Positions 5,857 through 10,713 of a stretch of DNA of 10,713 nucleotides are shown piece after piece (position 1 is the first letter of the stretch; every line of letters starts with the position of its first letter). Under the pieces are notes generated by a model. It was not told the DNA's origin. It saw nothing but the letters and a program-made list of their open reading frames with translations, and ran no database searches. This stretch comes from Acidimicrobium sp. BACL17 MAG-120823-bin42 (GTDB lineage Bacteria; Actinomycetota; Acidimicrobiia; Acidimicrobiales; Ilumatobacteraceae). The DNA is taken from positions 1 to 10,713 of the forward strand of contig LIAZ01000025.1 in NCBI GenBank assembly GCA_001438985.1, in the 5' to 3' direction. Made by a program: the position numbers and the translations under genes.

Positions 5857-8115
5857 ATGAGTCAGTACGAACCCGGTTTTGCGGGAAAGATTGGCAGCAC
5901 CTATCAGGAGTCAACGCCGTCATGGCCCGAGTTGCCACCGGCACTTGGTGGTCCCAATGTCATCACCATTGTGTTCGACGACATGGGATTTGCGCATCCA
6001 AGCAGTTTTGGTAGCGAGATTTCGACACCGAACATTGATGCACTTGCTGCATCAGGACTTCGCTACACCGGGTTTCATACAACGGCGTTGTGTTCACCAT
6101 CTCGAGCATCTCTATTAACCGGTCGCAATCATCATTCAGTTGGAATGCGCGGAGTATCAAACTGGAACACGGGTTTCCCAAACATGCGTGGTGGAATAAC
6201 GCCACGGGCTGCAACGATTGCAGAAGTACTGCGCACGCAGGGTTATGCAACATTTTGTGCTGGCAAGTGGCACCTTGCACCAATGGAGGAATGCACCGCT
6301 GCTGGTCCGCATCACAACTGGCCGTTGCAAAAAGGCTTTGATCGCTTCTACGGATTTTTAAATGGAGAAACTGATCAGTTTTATCCCGAACTCACGCAAG
6401 ACAACCAACACATCTTGCCACCGCGAACTCCAGAAGAGGGATACCACCTCACCGAAGACTTGATCGACCAATCAACAACCTGGATCCGCGACTTAGTTTC
6501 TGTTCGACCAGATCGGCCGTTTTATTTGTACCTAGCCTTTGGCGCACAACACGCACCACATCATGCACCTGATTCGTATTTGGCAAAATGGCGCGGCAAG
6601 TTTGACGAGGGTTGGGACGTGCATCGCGACCGAGTGTTTGCGCGACAGAAAGATTTGGGAATCATTCCGGCCAACACCACACTTGCGATGCGTAATCCTG
6701 GTGTTCGCCCATGGATAGAGCTCACCAAGAATGAGCAACTCTTTGCATGCAGATTGCAGGAAGCGTTTGCAGCAATGCTTGATCACACTGACGCGCAAAT
6801 CGGCAGGCTGCTCGCGTTTTTGGAAGAGCGTGGGCTCAGCGATAACACCATGATCGTGTTGTTGTCCGACAATGGCGCAAGCCGTGAAGGTGGTCCACAA
6901 GGTGTGATGGACGAGTGGAGCTTCTTTAATGGCGAATGGGAAGACGTCGATGAGATTGTTGCGAACAGGTTGGATTACATCGGGACCAAGAAAGCGCACT
7001 CCAACTATCCATGGGGTTGGTCGCAAGTAGGCAATACGCCAAGCCGTTGGTACAAGTCGCAAACATATGGTGGCGGTATCCGCGATTCGCTCATCATTAA
7101 ATGGCCAAAGGAAATTTCCGACCCAGGGTCAGTGCGCTCTCAGTTCTGTCACATTTCCGACATCGCGGCAACGGTGTATGACTCACTTGGCATTGAGCAA
7201 CCATCGGTAGTGAATGGCCACGAACAGATGCCGATGCATGGCGAAAGCCTGCGCTACACATTTGAAGGGCCAATCGAAACTACTCAGCGTGGGCCGCAGT
7301 ACTTCGAAATGATGGGGCATCGAGCAATTTGGGCCGATGGCTATAAAGCGGTCACATTCCATGACCAAAACGTGCCGTACGAGAATGACACCTGGGGTTT
7401 GTACAACCTGGCTGATGATTTTTCGGAAATGCACGACCTTTCCACAAAGGAACCCGAGCGATTGAAGAAGATGACCGCCTTGTGGTGGGAAGAGGCTGAA
7501 AAGTATGGCGTGCTTCCACTTGATGACCGCGGTATTGAGATCTTCGGATCAAAATCGCGACCGGGCTCTCCGCACTACGGAAACACGTATACGTATTATC
7601 CGCCGATTGCACACATTCCTTCCGATGCATGTCCGATGTTGAGTGGTCGTGCATGGACTTTTACTGCAGATGTCGAAGTGGGAACTGTGCCGGTTGAAGG
7701 TGTGATCTATGCCCGCGGTGGTCACAACATTGGACACTCAATGTTTATTCGCAATGGCGAGTTGAACTTCTATTACAACGCACTCGGCAAACATCAGCGT
7801 GCAAGTGCGCCGGTATCACTTGCTCCTGGTAAACATCAGGTCGCTGCGCGGTTTGATCGTGACGGAGAGACGGGAACGCTCACTCTGATGGTCAATGGAA
7901 AAGACGTTGGAAGTGTGCATATTCCAAAAATCATGCGAATTTTGGGAAGCATGGGCATGGATCTCGGGTGTGATCGTTTGTCGCCGGTGTGTCCAGATTA
8001 TGTGGCACCATTTCCATTCACCGGAGAAATCCGTAAAGCAACGTTTGAAATTCGAAGTCGGCCAACAAAGATTGACGAACATGCAGCAATGCGTGCTGAA
8101 GCAGCAAAGGAGTAA
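5857..8115 (+). CDS. Arylsulfatase, Cys-type (formylglycine-dependent), with C-terminal beta-sandwich domain
   Basis: A 752-residue type I sulfatase that should hydrolyse sulfate esters using a formylglycine made from Cys79 in the CSPSRASLLTGR signature. Visible active-site residues are Asp41 and Asp42 (FDDMG), Cys79, Arg83, Lys137 and His139 (GKWH), His232 (QHAPHHAP), Asp338 and Asn339 (LLSDNG) and Lys400 before TYGGGIRD. Residues about 30-535 form the alkaline-phosphatase-like core. About 595-735 is a strand-rich region (WTFTADVEVG, GHSMFIRNGELNFYYN, LTLMVNGKDVG, FTGEIRKATFEI) resembling a LamG/jelly-roll domain, as in the long mycobacterial AtsA/AtsD-type sulfatases. No signal peptide is seen, so it is probably cytoplasmic. 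The formylglycine-generating enzyme is not in this window. It has its own strong promoter and a DinB-like gene two bases downstream. The natural sulfate ester is unknown. Confidence 0.93.
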   Translation: MSQYEPGFAGKIGSTYQESTPSWPELPPALGGPNVITIVFDDMGFAHPSSFGSEISTPNIDALAASGLRYTGFHTTALCSPSRASLLTGRNHHSVGMRGVSNWNTGFPNMRGGITPRAATIAEVLRTQGYATFCAGKWHLAPMEECTAAGPHHNWPLQKGFDRFYGFLNGETDQFYPELTQDNQHILPPRTPEEGYHLTEDLIDQSTTWIRDLVSVRPDRPFYLYLAFGAQHAPHHAPDSYLAKWRGKFDEGWDVHRDRVFARQKDLGIIPANTTLAMRNPGVRPWIELTKNEQLFACRLQEAFAAMLDHTDAQIGRLLAFLEERGLSDNTMIVLLSDNGASREGGPQGVMDEWSFFNGEWEDVDEIVANRLDYIGTKKAHSNYPWGWSQVGNTPSRWYKSQTYGGGIRDSLIIKWPKEISDPGSVRSQFCHISDIAATVYDSLGIEQPSVVNGHEQMPMHGESLRYTFEGPIETTQRGPQYFEMMGHRAIWADGYKAVTFHDQNVPYENDTWGLYNLADDFSEMHDLSTKEPERLKKMTALWWEEAEKYGVLPLDDRGIEIFGSKSRPGSPHYGNTYTYYPPIAHIPSDACPMLSGRAWTFTADVEVGTVPVEGVIYARGGHNIGHSMFIRNGELNFYYNALGKHQRASAPVSLAPGKHQVAARFDRDGETGTLTLMVNGKDVGSVHIPKIMRILGSMGMDLGCDRLSPVCPDYVAPFPFTGEIRKATFEIRSRPTKIDEHAAMRAEAAKE

Positions 8116-8117
8116 CT

Positions 8118-8687
8118 ATGTCAAATGAACTTATTCTTGATTCATTGCAGCGGCGAATGAAAGCGCTGCATTCGTTGTATGACCAAGCTCTTGACACCAT
8201 GACGATCGATCAGGTCAATCATTTTGAGCGTGAAGGCGTGTTGCCGATTGCGTTCAGTTTGTTTCACATCACCAACATGATTGATGCATCGTTCATGATG
8301 ATCACAGGAACAGCGCCCATTTGGAACGAAGATTGGAACGCTCGTGTAATGCCAGCAATTGCCGATCACGGAAAACACAAAACGGTTGATGAAATGATTG
8401 GTCAACGCATTGGCGACTACGAAGCATTCCAGGAGTATTTGCAGCTTGTGTTTGGTCGAGTACACGAGTGGTTGGCTCAACTTCCGCCCGAAGAACTCAC
8501 GCGGGTAGTGATTGCGCGGCCGTTTCCGCCGCAGATCGCCAGTACGTACAGTGCTCGTGTTGCAGGCGAGGTGGGGATCACCGTGCTTGATGCAGTGGAA
8601 TGCTGGATCTACCAGCACGGGCTTCGCCATATGGGCGAGATCGAATTAGCCAGAGGCCTTGTTGGTTTGGGCGGGATGACGTCGTAG
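8118..8687 (+). CDS. DinB/YfiT-like four-helix metal-binding protein
   Basis: A 189-residue helical protein of the DinB-like superfamily. The usual three-His metal site is present: His50 in LFHITNMIDA, and His167 and His171 in YQHGLRHMGEIELARGLVGLGG, the HxxxHxGEI pattern ending the fold. Family members include thiol-dependent transferases and many proteins of unknown activity, so no reaction is assigned. A strong ribosome binding site AAAGGAG (8106-8112) overlaps the end of the sulfatase gene five bases before this ATG, and only two bases separate the genes, so it is co-transcribed with the sulfatase under the TetR-type control region. It ends seven bases from the convergent amidohydrolase stop codon. 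Confidence 0.82.
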   Translation: MSNELILDSLQRRMKALHSLYDQALDTMTIDQVNHFEREGVLPIAFSLFHITNMIDASFMMITGTAPIWNEDWNARVMPAIADHGKHKTVDEMIGQRIGDYEAFQEYLQLVFGRVHEWLAQLPPEELTRVVIARPFPPQIASTYSARVAGEVGITVLDAVECWIYQHGLRHMGEIELARGLVGLGGMTS

Positions 8688-8694
8688 CGATTGG

Positions 8695-10425
8695 TTAGCG
8701 GCGTGGTCCGCGAATCAATGCACCAGGCAATTCGCCAGTAAAGGCATCATTGTCAACAGTTTGAACACCGTTGACGAAGGTTTTGACGTACCCATTGGCA
8801 TGCTGCACCAGTCGGCGTCCGTTTGCGGGCAAGTCGTAAGCCATGTACGGCATATCAAATCCGAGATGTTCGAAATCGATGATGTTGATATCGGCTTTCA
8901 TTCCTGGCTTCAACAAACCACGATCTAGCAACCCGTGCAGTTCTGCGGTGTGGCGAGTTTGTCGATACACGATGTGTTCGAGCGACAACTTTGGTCCGCG
9001 TGTTCTGTCACGTACCCAATGGGTGAGCATAAAAGTTGGCATTCCACCATCACAAATCGCTCCACAGTGTGCTCCTGCATCACTTAAGCCATTACGGGTT
9101 TGTGGGTGTTGCATCATCTCGTACGTCATAGATAAATCACCGTACATGTAATTGAAAAATGGCGAGTAGATCATTCCTTTGCCACCGTTTGACAGCATGT
9201 GATCAACGATGAGTTTCATGGCAGGAATACCCGTTGCTTTTGACTGCTCTCCAATTGATTGTGACGGATGTGGTTCGTAATCAATGTTGCCGCTTGTAAC
9301 GGGGTACATGCGCTTCAACGCTTTTGTGACCAATCCTTTGTAGAAACCATCTTGAGGAACTTCGTCGATAAACCGCTGACGTCGCACGGGGTCGCTTAGT
9401 GCAGCAACGCGTTCAGCGAATGGTAGGTGCATCACCTCGTGATACGCGGGGTGGGCGAGCAACGGGTGCACGCTGCCTTCAAGACACATCAAGATCCCAA
9501 TAGAACGTCCAGCGGTTTGGGCAACGATTTTCTCGCCAGTTTCATGAGCGGTGGTGAGCAATGCCAATGTCTTGCGCCATACTTCGCTGCCATCGTCTAA
9601 CTGATTGACATTTACACTCACTGTTGCGCCACTGCGACGTGCAAGTTCTTGCATCCATGGCCATTCTTCAACAGGTACGCGAGTATGTTCTGGTGAAAAC
9701 TGAAAAATACCGTGACCCACACGCTTCATTGCGTCTGCAATTCCGTAGAGCTCGTCTGGTGCGGCAGAAGTTCCAGGAACGAGTTCGCCACTCTTGCTGC
9801 GATGCAATGGTGTGCGCGAAGTAGAAAAACCAAGAGCGCCTGCGCGCAAGGCTTCCTCGGTGAGTTTGCTCATCTGCTCGATGTCTTGTGGTGTTGCGAC
9901 TTCGTTGTTTGCTCCGCGATCGCCCATGACGTAGGCGCGCAATGCGCCATGCGCGATTTGCGTACCGAAATCAATGACGTGAGGCTTGCGTTCTAACGCA
10001 TCGAGGTACTCGGGAAACGACTCCCATTCCCATGTGATGCCTTCAACCATTGCCGAACCAGGGATGTCTTCAACACCCTCCATGAGCTCGATCAGCCATT
10101 GATGTCGTTCTGGCACTGCAGGCGCGAAACCCACTCCGCAGTTGCCCATCACTGCAGTGGTTACACCATGCCAACTGCTTGGAGTCATCCAAGGATCCCA
10201 TGTTGCTTGTGCGTCGTAATGCGTGTGTACATCCACCCAGCCCGGGGTGACAAGTAAGCCATCAGCTTGAACATGTCGGTGTGAATGTGCAGTTGAAATT
10301 TCGCCCGGTTCAGCAACCTGTGTAATCACGCCATCCACAAACTCGATGTCTGCACGACGCGCACTTTGGCCCGAGCCATCAACGATCGTTCCGCCAGTGA
10401 TGACGGTTGCTTTACCCGCAGTCAT
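8695..10425 (-). CDS. Amidohydrolase-superfamily protein, N-acyl-D-amino-acid deacylase type
   Basis: A 576-residue metal-dependent hydrolase of the D-aminoacylase-like group. Residues 7-60 are the N-terminal beta-sandwich leading to LLVTPGWVDVHTHYDAQ. The metal motif HxH is His67 and His69, followed by MGNCGVGFAP with Cys96 (the same numbers as the ligands of characterised D-aminoacylase), and Asp449 lies in GLSDAGAHC. The C-terminus returns to the sandwich (GMKADINIIDFEHLG, VKTFVNGVQTVDN). The two further His ligands of true D-aminoacylases, normally in a THMR-like and an SHH-like segment, are not obvious; the matching stretches read GIFQFSPEH and SVNVNQ. The group is common in Actinobacteria and its substrate is poorly known. 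The gene lies 34 bases after a FAH-family gene and may also have its own leaderless promoter. Confidence 0.85.
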   Translation of the reverse strand: MTAGKATVITGGTIVDGSGQSARRADIEFVDGVITQVAEPGEISTAHSHRHVQADGLLVTPGWVDVHTHYDAQATWDPWMTPSSWHGVTTAVMGNCGVGFAPAVPERHQWLIELMEGVEDIPGSAMVEGITWEWESFPEYLDALERKPHVIDFGTQIAHGALRAYVMGDRGANNEVATPQDIEQMSKLTEEALRAGALGFSTSRTPLHRSKSGELVPGTSAAPDELYGIADAMKRVGHGIFQFSPEHTRVPVEEWPWMQELARRSGATVSVNVNQLDDGSEVWRKTLALLTTAHETGEKIVAQTAGRSIGILMCLEGSVHPLLAHPAYHEVMHLPFAERVAALSDPVRRQRFIDEVPQDGFYKGLVTKALKRMYPVTSGNIDYEPHPSQSIGEQSKATGIPAMKLIVDHMLSNGGKGMIYSPFFNYMYGDLSMTYEMMQHPQTRNGLSDAGAHCGAICDGGMPTFMLTHWVRDRTRGPKLSLEHIVYRQTRHTAELHGLLDRGLLKPGMKADINIIDFEHLGFDMPYMAYDLPANGRRLVQHANGYVKTFVNGVQTVDNDAFTGELPGALIRGPRR

Positions 10426-10426
10426 A

Positions 10427-10442
10427 CGAGAAATCTATCTCG
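10427..10442 (-). promoter_or_regulatory. Possible leaderless promoter of the amidohydrolase
   Basis: On the minus strand TAGATT (10437-10432) ends six bases before the ATG at 10425, and no Shine-Dalgarno is visible, the same arrangement as the antitoxin gene. The box is exactly framed by a 5-bp inverted repeat, CGAGA and TCTCG. No good -35 box is seen. The signal is short and could be chance. Confidence 0.4.
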
Positions 10443-10459
10443 CTGGATGGGGTGAAAAT

Positions 10460-10713
10460 TTATATGCAGCGGTTGGTGATGGTGCCAACGCCTTCAAGCG
10501 TGGTTATCACAACGTCGCCTGGCTTCAGGTACACCTGTGGCTTGCGGCCGTGACCGACACCAAATGGTGATCCTGTATAGATGACGTCACCTGGGAAGAG
10601 CTCGACAATGGTTGACATGTACGCAACGATGTGGGCGATACCAAAGATCATGTCGCTGGTCTGCGTGTCTTGGCGTTGCTCGCCGTTTACCGTGCATCCC
10701 AGTTGTAAGTCGT
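10460..10713 (-). CDS. Fumarylacetoacetate hydrolase family protein, C-terminal part only
   Basis: The last 83 residues of a FAH-superfamily enzyme, cut by the right window edge. It opens with DLQLGCTVNGEQRQDTQTSDMIFGIAHIVAYMS and continues FPGDVIYTGSPFGVGHGRKPQVYLKPGDVVITTLEGVGTITNRC, the standard FAH C-terminal pattern (VNGExxQ, then S/T-x-x-M-I-F, GDVIxTGxPxGVG, LKPGDVV and GxGxxxN). The frame continues past the edge, so an apparent start at the ATG of 10651 is internal. Family members are metal-dependent hydrolases, decarboxylases or isomerases acting on beta-diketone or 2-oxo acid compounds in aromatic and related catabolism; which one cannot be decided from this piece, as the metal-binding Glu/Asp residues lie upstream. 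It is followed by the amidohydrolase on the same strand. Confidence 0.9.
   Translation of the reverse strand, partial: DLQLGCTVNGEQRQDTQTSDMIFGIAHIVAYMSTIVELFPGDVIYTGSPFGVGHGRKPQVYLKPGDVVITTLEGVGTITNRCI

Noticed and set aside
6532..7062. 176-codon open frame on the minus strand within the sulfatase gene
   Set aside because: It is antisense to conserved sulfatase sequence, has no motif, and has no promoter or ribosome binding site of note.
8142..8630. 162-codon open frame on the minus strand opposite the DinB-like gene
   Set aside because: The plus-strand frame carries the conserved DinB His motifs; the antisense translation resembles no protein family.
8689..8716. Possible bidirectional terminator between the DinB-like and amidohydrolase genes
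   Set aside because: The GCGG/CCGC and GATT/AATC pairs are short and out of register, there is no T-run, and most of it is coding.

Overview
The window looks like a chromosomal stretch from an actinobacterium, most likely of the Acidimicrobiia/Ilumatobacter type. This rests on the mix of protein families: a large mycobacterial-type arylsulfatase, an amidohydrolase of the actinobacterial D-aminoacylase-like group, a subfamily I haloalkane dehalogenase and a GATase1-like/CysRS-tail fusion. Two genes also start as apparent leaderless transcripts with a TANNNT box six bases before ATG, which is common in Actinobacteria. Base composition is moderate, roughly half GC by eye. The taxonomic call is inference: there is no rRNA or marker gene. 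Coding is dense. The longest non-coding gaps are about 65-70 bases, so no gene-free stretch exceeds 300 bases.

Region 1 (1-1952, + strand) holds the 3' part of an alpha/beta hydrolase gene. It overlaps by ATGA a 418-residue protein that joins a peptidase S51/cyanophycinase-like domain to a tail resembling the C-terminal end of cysteinyl-tRNA synthetase. Region 2 (about 1975-2725, + strand) is a type II toxin-antitoxin module, a Phd-type antitoxin and a VapC PIN toxin, with a 12-bp inverted repeat laid over its apparent leaderless promoter.

Region 3 (2722-8687) is a divergent regulon, the most notable part of the window. To the left (minus strand) runs a four-gene operon: a DUF1330-like dimeric alpha/beta-barrel protein, a TetR regulator, a haloalkane dehalogenase with all five key residues, and a metallo-beta-lactamase-fold hydrolase. 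To the right (plus strand) run a 752-residue Cys-type arylsulfatase and a DinB-like protein. The 70-base gap between the two arms holds a perfect 12-6-12 palindrome that contains the -10 box of each of two back-to-back promoters. The simplest reading is that the TetR protein binds this palindrome and controls both arms together, including itself. That makes a candidate ligand-induced catabolic unit pairing desulfation with dehalogenation/hydrolysis; its substrate cannot be read from sequence.

Region 4 (8695-10713, minus strand) holds an amidohydrolase of the N-acyl-D-amino-acid deacylase type, preceded by the C-terminal part of a fumarylacetoacetate-hydrolase family gene cut by the right edge. 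No RNA genes, insertion sequences, CRISPR arrays or convincing intrinsic terminators were seen.
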